A DNA stretch of 64,000 nt from CATQHB01 sp965262595 (GTDB lineage Bacteria > Chloroflexota > Dehalococcoidia > Lucifugimonadales > UBA3495), in assembly GCA_965262595.1 (NCBI GenBank), contig OZ253548.1, positions 2,046,001 through 2,110,000 on the forward strand, given 5' to 3'. Each line of letters starts with the position of its first letter. Position 1 is the stretch's first letter. The translations under genes and the position numbers were made by a program. Positions 48,956 to 56,142 of the stretch are shown piece by piece. The notes below the pieces were generated by a model. That model saw only the letters and a program-made list of their open reading frames with translations. It was not told where the DNA came from and ran no database searches.

Positions 48956-49060
48956 GACCAGTCGGTTGGGTGAAGGTAAACCTGGAGTTCCAGGGCGCGG
49001 ATGTAAGGGCGGGCTTTCAGCATAGAACCCGCCCTTACCACTTTGTGGAGGCCTCGAAAA

Positions 49061-50131
49061 TCACCGGGCGCGGCGGAGGTTCCGGATACCCCGTACCGAG
49101 GCCAACCGCTTCTCGGCCAGGCGGTCGGCGGCCTGGGCCGTGGGGATTTCCTCCCGCTTGGAGGTATCAATAACCCGTTGCATAATCTCGTAGATACGCT
49201 CCGTATTCTCCCGGGCCAGGTCAGGATTGTAGGTCATCCCCACTTCGGCGGCAACGTTGATGATGCCGCCGGCGTTAATCACATAGTCGGGAGCGTAAAG
49301 GACGCCCCTCCGGTGCAGTTCATCCCCGTCGGAGTCGTTCATCAGCTGGTTGTTGGCGGCGCCGGCCACCACCCGGCAGGTAAGGCGGGGGATGGTGTCG
49401 CCGTTCAGCACACCGCCCAACGCGCAGGGAGCAAAAATGTCGCTCTCCACGTCATAAATCCGCTCCGGCGCCACCACCTTGACGCCCATGTCCCGCGCCT
49501 TGTCCAGCGCGCTGTCGTAAACGTCGGTAACCACCAGCTGAGCATCCTCTTTCAGCAGATGGTGGGCCGTCTGGAAGGCCACCTTGCCAAAGCCCTGCAT
49601 CGCCACTTTTTTGCCCCGCAGCGAGTCGGTGCCCCAGACTTCCCGGGCGCAGGCTTTCATCCCCATATAAAGGCCCAGTCCGGTCATAACCGAGGTATCG
49701 CCGCTGCCGCCCATGGCGGTGGGCAAGCCAACCACGTAGTTGGTTTCCTGGCTGATGTACTCCAGGTCCCGGCCGGTGCTGCCCACATCGGTGGTAGTCA
49801 AATAGCGTCCGCCCAGCGTGTCCACAAAGCGACCGTAGGCGCGCAGCAGAGCCTCCGTCTTTTGAGTATGGGAGTCGGCGATGATGACTCCCTTGCCCCC
49901 GCCCAGGGGCAGGCCGGCTGCGGCCGCTTTATAAGTCATGGCCCGCCCCAGCCGCAGGGCGTCGCGGATGGCTTCCTCCTCGGTAGCATAGGGCCAGATG
50001 CGGGTACCGCCGCAAGCCGGGCCCAGGGTAGTATCGTGAATCACGACAATGGCCTTCAGCCCCACCGACGGCTCGGTAAACATCGCCAACTGCTCGTAAC
50101 CGTACTGGCTCATGTAATCAAATATTTGCAT
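49061..50131 (-). CDS. leucine dehydrogenase (Glu/Leu/Phe/Val dehydrogenase family)
   Basis: The 356-residue enzyme oxidatively deaminates branched-chain amino acids with NAD+. It has 'MQIFDYMSQYGYEQLAMFTE', 'HDTTLGPACGGTRIWPYATE', 'MTYKAAAAGLPLGGGKGVII' (catalytic Lys in the GGGKG loop), 'RYLTTTDVGSTGRDLEYISQ' and the Rossmann motif 'VAMQGFGKVAFQTAHHLL'. Length fits leucine/valine/phenylalanine dehydrogenases. AGGAGG lies 8 nt before the ATG. It is divergent from the branched-chain aminotransferase gene, so both likely serve Leu/Ile/Val exchange. A palindrome sits at its promoter. Confidence 0.9.
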   Translation of the reverse strand: MQIFDYMSQYGYEQLAMFTEPSVGLKAIVVIHDTTLGPACGGTRIWPYATEEEAIRDALRLGRAMTYKAAAAGLPLGGGKGVIIADSHTQKTEALLRAYGRFVDTLGGRYLTTTDVGSTGRDLEYISQETNYVVGLPTAMGGSGDTSVMTGLGLYMGMKACAREVWGTDSLRGKKVAMQGFGKVAFQTAHHLLKEDAQLVVTDVYDSALDKARDMGVKVVAPERIYDVESDIFAPCALGGVLNGDTIPRLTCRVVAGAANNQLMNDSDGDELHRRGVLYAPDYVINAGGIINVAAEVGMTYNPDLARENTERIYEIMQRVIDTSKREEIPTAQAADRLAEKRLASVRGIRNLRRAR

Positions 50132-50179
50132 TACCCCAACCTCCTACAAAACTGAAGAACCAAATAGACTCGGAGGCTC

Positions 50180-50200
50180 GGCAATCAGTATCTGATTGCC
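50180..50200. promoter_or_regulatory. operator-like palindrome GGCAATCAG-TAT-CTGATTGCC
   Basis: A perfect 9+3+9 palindrome lies immediately downstream of the predicted -10 box of the leucine dehydrogenase gene, 49 bp before its ATG. It could bind a dimeric regulator (for example an Lrp-type or FadR-type protein) that represses the gene, or fold as a hairpin in the leader RNA. Confidence 0.6.
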
Positions 50201-50204
50201 TTAC

Positions 50205-50234
50205 ACTATAATTATACTAAATATGTAGAATCAA
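50205..50234 (-). promoter_or_regulatory. predicted promoter of the leucine dehydrogenase gene
   Basis: On the minus strand TTGATT (50229-50234) and TATAGT (50205-50210) are 18 bp apart. An alternative TATAAT lies 6 bp upstream of TATAGT with poorer spacing. The palindrome starts 5 bp after the -10 box. Confidence 0.5.
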
Positions 50235-50341
50235 CACATAGCATCAAAACAACCAAAATAACCCGTCCGGCCCGGCTGCCGGGGCCATTCAATTTTCCTT
50301 ATAAGACCGCTAATGATGAGCCTGCCGAACGATAAGCCGAT

Positions 50342-50366
50342 CCTTCGACAAGCTCGGGGTGAGCGG
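50342..50366. repeat. REP-like palindromic motif
   Basis: CCTTCGACAAGCTCGGGGTG followed by AGCGG, within the divergent leucine dehydrogenase-ilvE intergenic region. It belongs to the family listed at 29077-29100. Confidence 0.65.
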
Positions 50367-50419
50367 ATTTAAGCTTGGGCAGGGACTGTCGAAATACCCG
50401 GCCCGGCAGCGGCTATACC

Positions 50420-50449
50420 TTGTGCTGATAGTGGAAACCGGATTATAAT
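50420..50449 (+). promoter_or_regulatory. predicted ilvE promoter
   Basis: TTGTGC (50420-50425) and TATAAT (50444-50449) are 18 bp apart. The start codon (GTG at 50488) lies 38 bp downstream of the -10 box, leaving a leader of about 30 nt that contains GGGAG. Confidence 0.6.
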
Positions 50450-50487
50450 CTGCGCAGAATATTATTATCCGGTACGGGAGTGTTGTC

Positions 50488-51450
50488 GTGAGTACAGGCC
50501 AAGCCAGTGCACAGCCCGGTGAGCCTCTGGCATTTTTTAAGGGGAACTATGTGCCCCTTAGCCAGGCCAAGGTAAGCGTTATGACCCATGCCTTGCACTA
50601 TGGCACCGGGGTGTTTGAGGGCATACGGGGTAACTGGAACGAAGAGCAGGAAACGGTTAATATTTTCCGGCTGCGCGAGCATTATGACCGCCTGTTGCGG
50701 GGCTGCCGCCTGCTGATGCTGGACATTCCCTACTCGGCGGAAGACCTTAGCGAAATTACGGTGGAGTTGGTGGAACGCAACGGCTACCGCCAAGACATCT
50801 ACATTCGCCCCCTGGTTTACAAGAGCGCCGAGCTGGTAGCCAACCTGAAGCTCCAGGAACTGGAAAGCGACTTTACGCTGATGACGGTGCCCTTTGGCAA
50901 CTACCTGGGTTCCGACCTGCTCCGTTGCTGCACCTCCTCCTGGCGGCGAGTGGACGACCCGATGATTCCGGCCCGCCTGAAAATCTGCGGCATTTACGTC
51001 AATAGCATCCTCGCCAAGACCGAAGCAACCCTGGCCGGGTTCGACGAGGCCATTATCCTCAATCAGGACGGACACGTCTGCGAGGGTTCCGGAGAGAACG
51101 TATTTATGGTGTCGGACGGCCGTCTGATTACCTCGGCTCTGGAGGATAACGTGCTGCCCGGCATCACCCGGGATACGATAATGCAGTTGGCCCAGAGCGA
51201 GTTGGGGCTGCACCTGGTGGAACGCAGCATTGACCGCAGCGAGCTTTACCTGGCCGATGAGGTCTTCCTGACCGGCACCGCGGCCCACCTGACTCCGGTG
51301 GTGGAACTGGACAGCCGCGCCATTGCCGACGGTAAAGCCGGGCCGATTTCGAGCAAACTGCAAAAGATGTACTTTGACATCGTGGTGGGCCGAAATGCCA
51401 AGTACCGCCACTGGTGCACCCCAGCCTCGCCTCGCCTGGTTACCGTATAA
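50488..51450 (+). CDS. ilvE: branched-chain-amino-acid aminotransferase
   Basis: The 320-residue class IV PLP aminotransferase has 'SVMTHALHYGTGVFEGIRGN', 'NIFRLREHYDRLLRGCRLL', 'DIYIRPLVYKSAELVANLKL', 'KICGIYVNSILAKTEATLAG' (PLP Lys in the NSxxAK segment), 'EAIILNQDGHVCEGSGENVF' and 'EVFLTGTAAHLTPVVELD'. It transaminates Leu, Ile and Val with 2-oxoglutarate. The start is GTG at 50488, with GGGAG 7 nt upstream. Divergent from leucine dehydrogenase, it completes a small branched-chain amino-acid locus. Confidence 0.93.
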   Translation: MSTGQASAQPGEPLAFFKGNYVPLSQAKVSVMTHALHYGTGVFEGIRGNWNEEQETVNIFRLREHYDRLLRGCRLLMLDIPYSAEDLSEITVELVERNGYRQDIYIRPLVYKSAELVANLKLQELESDFTLMTVPFGNYLGSDLLRCCTSSWRRVDDPMIPARLKICGIYVNSILAKTEATLAGFDEAIILNQDGHVCEGSGENVFMVSDGRLITSALEDNVLPGITRDTIMQLAQSELGLHLVERSIDRSELYLADEVFLTGTAAHLTPVVELDSRAIADGKAGPISSKLQKMYFDIVVGRNAKYRHWCTPASPRLVTV

Positions 51451-51621
51451 GGTGATAACCGTATAAGGTGGCAACCGCTTAAACCGGCAACCGTCTGAAA
51501 ATAGCTAACCTCAAATACGCCGGGGCAGACCTGACCCGCTGAATCGCTGAACCCTTGGGGTCTGCCCTACGCCGGATAATAAACTCCCGGCCCCCCGCGT
51601 CTCCGTGGTGAATAAATCCTG

Positions 51622-52329
51622 ATGGCGCCGCTCGCTCTAACCTGGGAAGCCGCTGCCTTTACCGCAGTGGTAACACTGGCGGCCTATCTGATTGGCAGTA
51701 TCCCCACCGCCTACCTGGTGGTGCGGCGGCGGCGGGGGCAGGACATCCGGCGGCTGGGAGACGGCAACGCCGGAGCGGAGAACGTTGCCCGTATTCTGGG
51801 CCGGAAAGCCGGCATCATCGTGGCTCTCATCGACCTGAGCAAGGGGCTGGTGGTCATCCTGCTGGTTCGGGGACTGGCGGCGCTGGTCGGGGGCGATTTC
51901 CCGTTTTCCCCGGCTGGTCCGGATATTCAGGCTCTTCCAGCCAATGATTTCCCGGCTCTTGAGGGCTGCCGGCTGGCGGCGGCGATGCTGGCCGGGGCGG
52001 CGGCGGTAATCGGGCACGGTTGGCCGGTGTACCTGCGCGGCCCGGGAGGACGGGGCGCAGCGACGGCGGCAGGGGTAATGTTGGGGATGGCGCCAATCTC
52101 GGCCTGGCCGGTGGTTATCCCCGCCCTCGGGGCAATGTACCTGACCCGCAGCACCACCGTGGGCGCAGGATTATTCTTCATCGGCGCCATTGCCCTTGCC
52201 ACAGCCTTCAGCTATTACCACCTGTTTGCCTATACCTACCCCTTGGCGGCCTATGCCGTGGCCCTGCCGACGCTGGTGGGCATTATCCACTGCATCAGCC
52301 TGCGGCGGCGGCCCACCGCGTCGGCCTGA
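51622..52329 (+). CDS. plsY: glycerol-3-phosphate acyltransferase PlsY
   Basis: The 235-residue integral membrane protein makes lysophosphatidate from acyl phosphate and glycerol-3-phosphate. 'LAAYLIGSIPTAYLVVRRRR' and 'GQDIRRLGDGNAGAENVARI' match PlsY motif 1 (usual GSGNxGxTN, here GDGNAGAEN). 'LIDLSKGLVVILLVRGLA' is motif 2, and 'GHGWPVYLRGPGGRGAATAA' corresponds to motif 3 (usual GHxxPxFxxFKGGKGxAT). Substitutions of the T in motif 1 and of KGGKG to PGGRG are unusual and may mark a divergent subfamily with altered activity. Five or so transmembrane helices. MITE D follows ~70 bp downstream. Confidence 0.82.
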   Translation: MAPLALTWEAAAFTAVVTLAAYLIGSIPTAYLVVRRRRGQDIRRLGDGNAGAENVARILGRKAGIIVALIDLSKGLVVILLVRGLAALVGGDFPFSPAGPDIQALPANDFPALEGCRLAAAMLAGAAAVIGHGWPVYLRGPGGRGAATAAGVMLGMAPISAWPVVIPALGAMYLTRSTTVGAGLFFIGAIALATAFSYYHLFAYTYPLAAYAVALPTLVGIIHCISLRRRPTASA

Positions 52330-52401
52330 ACCGGCGGAAGTATGACGCCGGCCGCCGCCGCATGGCTCCGCCACTCCATCGTTACGCCGCCACGCCGACT
52401 A

Positions 52402-52561
52402 GGGAACCTCTGAATAAGTCCGTGACCTGGATATTGAACCCTACCCGTCGTTCCTGCGAAGGCGGGAACCTCGGTCCACAGCGTTTTGGGTTCCTGCTTT
52501 CGCAGGAACGACGGGGTGAAGGCGTTGGCGTTTACGTTTAACGGCTTATTCAGACTATCCC
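52402..52561 (+). mobile_element. MITE copy D (160 bp, complete)
   Basis: The left end GGGAACCTCTGAATAAGTCC follows TA (52400-52401). The right end is the inverted GGGATAGTCTGAATAAGCC, followed by TG (a one-base decay of TA). The interior holds the CGTCGTTCCTGCGAAGGCGG / GCTTTCGCAGGAACGACG palindrome. The right end supplies the stop codon (TAG, 52555-52557) of the EamA-type transporter gene. Confidence 0.85.
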
Positions 52562-53463
52562 TGGAATAAGCCCAGGGCGCTTACCCCGATTACGATCATC
52601 ACTATGGCCGAAAACTTCAGGGTCAACGCCCGGCGCGTTATCGCCTCCCCCATCAGGTTCCAGCGAGACTGGCTCAACAGGGTAGCCAGGACGAACACGA
52701 ACAACGGCGTGGTAGCCAGAAAGGCCGATACCAGGGAAATTGGGCCCAGGCTGGCCGCCTGCAACGCCGCTATCAGGGCAATCAACGGCAGAATGCCCTC
52801 TCCGACCACCATCAAGAACAGGGTCTTCCGGTCGCGCAGGGCGGCGAATAACTGACGCCAGACCCCGGGTTGGGAGAAGGGGAGAAAAACGAGCAGCGTG
52901 CCGGCTTGCTGGTAGATAAAGACCGTCCGCAGCGAGGTCTCCTCCAGGGCCACCTTGGCGGCAAAAAAGCCGAGGCCCAGCATTAACCCGCTGCCCAGCA
53001 GGATGGGGACGCCCCCGGTTGGTTTCAGCTCCGCCAGCCGGTTGGGTATGCCCGGCAGCGATACCAGCATCGTCCCCAGCGCCACCAGGATTATCGCGGC
53101 CCATTGCAGGACGTTGAGGATTTCGCCCAGAAATAATACGGCCAGCAATGCCACAAAGATGGGATATACCTGGGTAATGGCTACCGCCCGGGAAGCTTCA
53201 TCCACCTTTAATCCCACGAACAGCAGGGCATAACCCAGACCTAGACCGAGCCCGGAAGCCAGGGCCGCCAGAATTATGCCCAGCGCCGCGTCCCGGGGCA
53301 CGCCGGTTACGGCCACGCCGCCGCCGATATAAACCAACAACACCAGGACAATCCAGAGATACAGGGTGGTCACGCCGGGCAGGTGATGGTCCAGGAGCCG
53401 CTTGTCGGTTAAGTTGACGACACCCAGGATCGCGGCAGAGACCAGGGCCAGGATTATCCACAT
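52555..53463 (-). CDS. EamA/DMT family transporter
   Basis: ATG at 53463 (GAGGA ~10 nt upstream) gives ~302 residues with ten hydrophobic helices in two EamA repeats. These include 'WIILALVSAAILGVVNLTDK', 'LYLWIVLVLLVYIGGGVAV', 'AVAITQVYPIFVALLAVLFL' and 'SLVSAFLATTPLFVFVLATL', with 'TQVYPIFVALLAVLFLGEIL' being the typical end of the first repeat. It is probably an exporter of small metabolites; the substrate is unknown. The frame continues past the gene's native end into MITE D, and the TAG stop lies within the element's terminal repeat. Confidence 0.87.
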   Translation of the reverse strand: MWIILALVSAAILGVVNLTDKRLLDHHLPGVTTLYLWIVLVLLVYIGGGVAVTGVPRDAALGIILAALASGLGLGLGYALLFVGLKVDEASRAVAITQVYPIFVALLAVLFLGEILNVLQWAAIILVALGTMLVSLPGIPNRLAELKPTGGVPILLGSGLMLGLGFFAAKVALEETSLRTVFIYQQAGTLLVFLPFSQPGVWRQLFAALRDRKTLFLMVVGEGILPLIALIAALQAASLGPISLVSAFLATTPLFVFVLATLLSQSRWNLMGEAITRRALTLKFSAIVMIVIGVSALGLFQG

Positions 53464-53616
53464 AGCTGAAATGTCCTCGTGGTTGCGCCGGGGAACGAAA
53501 CGGATAGGGCCGCCGAGCCAATGGATAATCGTGGCACAACCCGGCAGGAGAATCAAGGCCGGGTCGGATTGCCCGCAGGGTCTTTTAATAGCCGCTTCAA
53601 TAGCCGCCGCTCCGGC

Positions 53617-53680
53617 ACACCCCGCTCGCCCTGAGCTGGTCGAAGGGCCGGTTTATGGTTCGACCGGCTCACCCTGAGCG
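53617..53680. repeat. two inverted REP-like motifs
   Basis: CCGCTCGCCCTGAGCTGGTC and GTTCGACCGGCTCACCCTGA face each other across a short spacer, forming a larger palindrome (BIME-like). They lie in the 53464-53854 gap between the divergent EamA and ASST-like genes. The remainder of that gap holds no recognised gene. Confidence 0.65.
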
Positions 53681-53854
53681 GTCTTATAAGGACAATTGGA
53701 GGCCGGGTCAACCCTTGTGGTTGCCCGGGAGAACCGGCGATACGTGCTATCCTTCCATTTGACACATACCCCGTACTATCCGACAATCCATTCGGCAGTC
53801 CTGAGCAAATTCAGGATAGCCGGACAAGAACCGAAGACGGCATAGGGAGGCATC

Positions 53855-54979
53855 ATGGGCTGGTCCAGGCATCACAAAATTGGGCTGATTCACTACAACC
53901 AGCAGCAGAGCTACCGTGGATACACCTTGGTCGCCACCAACCGGGGCGGCTACCACGCCAACCTGATTGACATGGAAGGCCGGATCTGCCACCGCTGGTA
54001 TCACCCGGAGGGTATCACCTACGGCTACCTGCTGCCCAATGGCCACCTCTTCTTTCGCAGCCGGACCGCCCAGGGCGAAGGAGAAGGGCCGTCCTTCGGA
54101 GGCCGCTCCCTTTCATTGATTGAACTGGACTGGGACGGCAATGTGGTATGGCATTATCGACCCGAGGATATGTACTTGCACCATGACTTTGAGCGGCTGC
54201 TCAACGGCAACACCCTGGCGCTGCTCTGGACTCCCCTGCCCGCCGACTTGGCCGCTCAAGTTCAGGGCGGGTATAGCTCCGAGGACGACCCGGAGGAAAT
54301 GTACGGCGACGTGGTACAGGAGATTACCCCGGACGGCACGGTAGTTTATGAGTGGAAGTCCTGGGAGTTTCTCAACGTGGAGGAGGATATCATCTGCCCG
54401 ATGGAGAGCCGACGGGAGTGGACTCACCAGAATGCCCTAAACATCACCAAGGAAGGGGATTTACTGGTCAGCTACCGGCAAACCAACACCGTGGGCATTG
54501 TGGACAAGGCCAGCGGCGTCTTCCGGTGGAAGTGGGGGCCGGGCGTAGTCAATCACCAGCATCACCCCACCTATCTGGACAACGGGCGGGTAATGCTGTT
54601 CGATAACGGCTGCCACCGGCGGGGAGCAAGCCGCTCCCGGATTATTGAGGTAGACCCGGAAACCAACGAGATTGGCTGGGAGTATCAGGGTAAGCCCGAG
54701 ATTTCCTTCTTCAGCTATAACATCAGCAGCGCGGAACGGCAGCCCAACGGCAACACGGTAATCTGCGAGGGAGCGCCGGGCCGGATTTTTGAGGTAACCC
54801 CCACCGGAGATATAGTCTGGGAGTATATCAATCCCTTCTTTGGCGACGCCGACGGCGGGGTGGCCCAGAACGGCGTATTCCGCGCCCACCGCTACGGCCC
54901 GGACCATCCGGCCCTACTGGGCAAGGACCTGGACCCGGCCCGCCACGCCAACCTGAACCACCTGTACGCCGGCGTCTAA
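53855..54979 (+). CDS. arylsulfotransferase (ASST)-like beta-propeller protein
   Basis: The 374-residue protein shows repeated propeller strands with 'GYTLVATNRGGYHANLIDME', 'YLLPNGHLFFRSRTAQG', 'IELDWDGNVVWHYRPEDMYL', 'HHDFERLLNGNTLALLWTPL', 'TPDGTVVYEWKSWEF' and 'EWTHQNALNITKEGDLLVSY'. The 'HHD' and 'HQN' histidines correspond to the ASST active-site histidines. The family (Arylsulfotrans/_2) transfers sulfate between phenols, usually outside the cytoplasm. Here no signal peptide is visible, so it may be cytosolic or a non-catalytic relative. GGGAGG precedes the ATG. Confidence 0.84.
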   Translation: MGWSRHHKIGLIHYNQQQSYRGYTLVATNRGGYHANLIDMEGRICHRWYHPEGITYGYLLPNGHLFFRSRTAQGEGEGPSFGGRSLSLIELDWDGNVVWHYRPEDMYLHHDFERLLNGNTLALLWTPLPADLAAQVQGGYSSEDDPEEMYGDVVQEITPDGTVVYEWKSWEFLNVEEDIICPMESRREWTHQNALNITKEGDLLVSYRQTNTVGIVDKASGVFRWKWGPGVVNHQHHPTYLDNGRVMLFDNGCHRRGASRSRIIEVDPETNEIGWEYQGKPEISFFSYNISSAERQPNGNTVICEGAPGRIFEVTPTGDIVWEYINPFFGDADGGVAQNGVFRAHRYGPDHPALLGKDLDPARHANLNHLYAGV

Positions 54980-55170
54980 TAGGCGGGGTTAAATATGAAA
55001 AGTTTTGCGCAGCTTTTTCAAAAGCGGGCACCCCGGTCCGCCCCACCCCTCGACCGGCCCCGAAGGAGCGGACTTAAGCCTAAGCAGCGACTACTAAAAG
55101 AACCTGACCCCGGCCCGGGCGAGGGCTTGCTGATATATAATTACAAAAACTTTTGGGGGAGATGAGAGTT

Positions 55171-55923
55171 ATGGGAAAGCTGGATGACAAGGTAGCCCTG
55201 ATCACCGGCTCGGGCCGGAACATTGGCCGCGCCACCGCCTTGAAGTTCGCCGCAGAGGGCGCCGATATTATCGTCAACGCCCGCAGCAACCGGGAGGAGG
55301 CGGAAGCAGTCGCCGAGGAGGTACGCTCCCTGGGCCGCCGGGCCTTGCCCGTCCTGGCCGACGTTTCCAACAAGGAACAGGTGGACAGTATGGTGAAGCT
55401 GGGCCTGGACGAATTCGGGAAGATTGACATCCTGCTCAACAACGCCGCCATCCGGCCCCACAAGCCCTTCCTGGACCTGACCCTGGAGGATTGGGAGTAC
55501 GTGCGGGGCGTGGTGCTGGACGGGGCTTTCTATTGCACTCAGGCAGTTATGCCGTCAATGGTAGAGCATAACTTTGGCCGGGTGCTTTTCTTCACCGGCG
55601 ACGGAGCCTGGGGCGGCGGCGCAGAGCGGGGCCACGTTTCCGCCGCCAAGATGGGGCTGATTGGCCTTGCCCGGAGTCTGGCCACCGAGTTTGCGCCCCA
55701 TAACGTCCGGGTTAACGTGGTTTCGCCGGGCAGTATCGACACCAGCCGGGCCAACCCGGAGTGGTATCCGCAGAGCCGCCCGCCCAACGCCTCCGGCATT
55801 CCCCTGGGCCGTCAGGGACAAACGGACGAAATAGCCGCCACCTGCCTGTTCCTGGTCAGCGACGACGGTGGATTCATTACCGGCCAGACGCTGCACGTAA
55901 ACGGAGGCTCGGCGTTTTTTTAG
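55171..55923 (+). CDS. SDR family NAD(P)-dependent oxidoreductase (FabG-like)
   Basis: ATG at 55171 gives 250 residues. 'KLDDKVALITGSGRNIGRAT' has the TGxxxxIG cofactor motif (GSGRNIG). 'DILLNNAAIRP' is the NNA motif. The Ser position is 'VLFFTGDGAWGGG', and 'HVSAAKMGLIGLARSLATEF' carries the KxxxA-type helix with an uncertain catalytic Tyr (His-Val-Ser-Ala-Ala-Lys instead of YxxSK). The C-terminus is 'GGFITGQTLHVNGGSAFF'. The missing Tyr and unusual Ser make it a divergent SDR. The TAG stop is formed by MITE E insertion at TA. Substrate unknown. Confidence 0.84.
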   Translation: MGKLDDKVALITGSGRNIGRATALKFAAEGADIIVNARSNREEAEAVAEEVRSLGRRALPVLADVSNKEQVDSMVKLGLDEFGKIDILLNNAAIRPHKPFLDLTLEDWEYVRGVVLDGAFYCTQAVMPSMVEHNFGRVLFFTGDGAWGGGAERGHVSAAKMGLIGLARSLATEFAPHNVRVNVVSPGSIDTSRANPEWYPQSRPPNASGIPLGRQGQTDEIAATCLFLVSDDGGFITGQTLHVNGGSAFF

Positions 55924-56075
55924 GGAACCTCTGAATAAGTCCGTGACTTGGGTGTTTATCCCTACCCGTCGTTCCTGCGAAGGCAGTAACCTCGGTCCAC
56001 AAAGTTTAGGTTCCTGCTTTCGCAGGAACGACGGGGTGAAGGCGCTGGCGTTTAATAACTTGTTCAAAGTATCCC
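55923..56075 (+). mobile_element. MITE copy E (153 bp, complete)
   Basis: GGGAACCTCTGAATAAGTCC ... and the inverted GGGATACTTTGAACAAGTT end are flanked by TA on both sides (55921-55922 and 56076-56077). The internal palindrome matches copy D. Its left TA plus first G makes the stop codon of the SDR gene. It lies 68 bp upstream of the ATPase gene. Confidence 0.87.
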
Positions 56076-56142
56076 TAACGAAGACAGGTGCGGGTGGGGG
56101 GCCGACGAGACAAAGCTGGAAAAGGCACGACAGGCATTAACC

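Noticed and set aside
49043..50155. Long plus-strand ORF (370 codons) opposite leucine dehydrogenase
   Set aside because: Shadow frame. The minus-strand enzyme has all family motifs and a good ribosome-binding site.
2243..53680. REP-like GCTCAGGATGAGC motifs as binding sites of one regulator
   Set aside because: Copies vary in orientation and lie in all kinds of intergenic gaps, including between convergent genes, which fits a dispersed repeat better than an operator.
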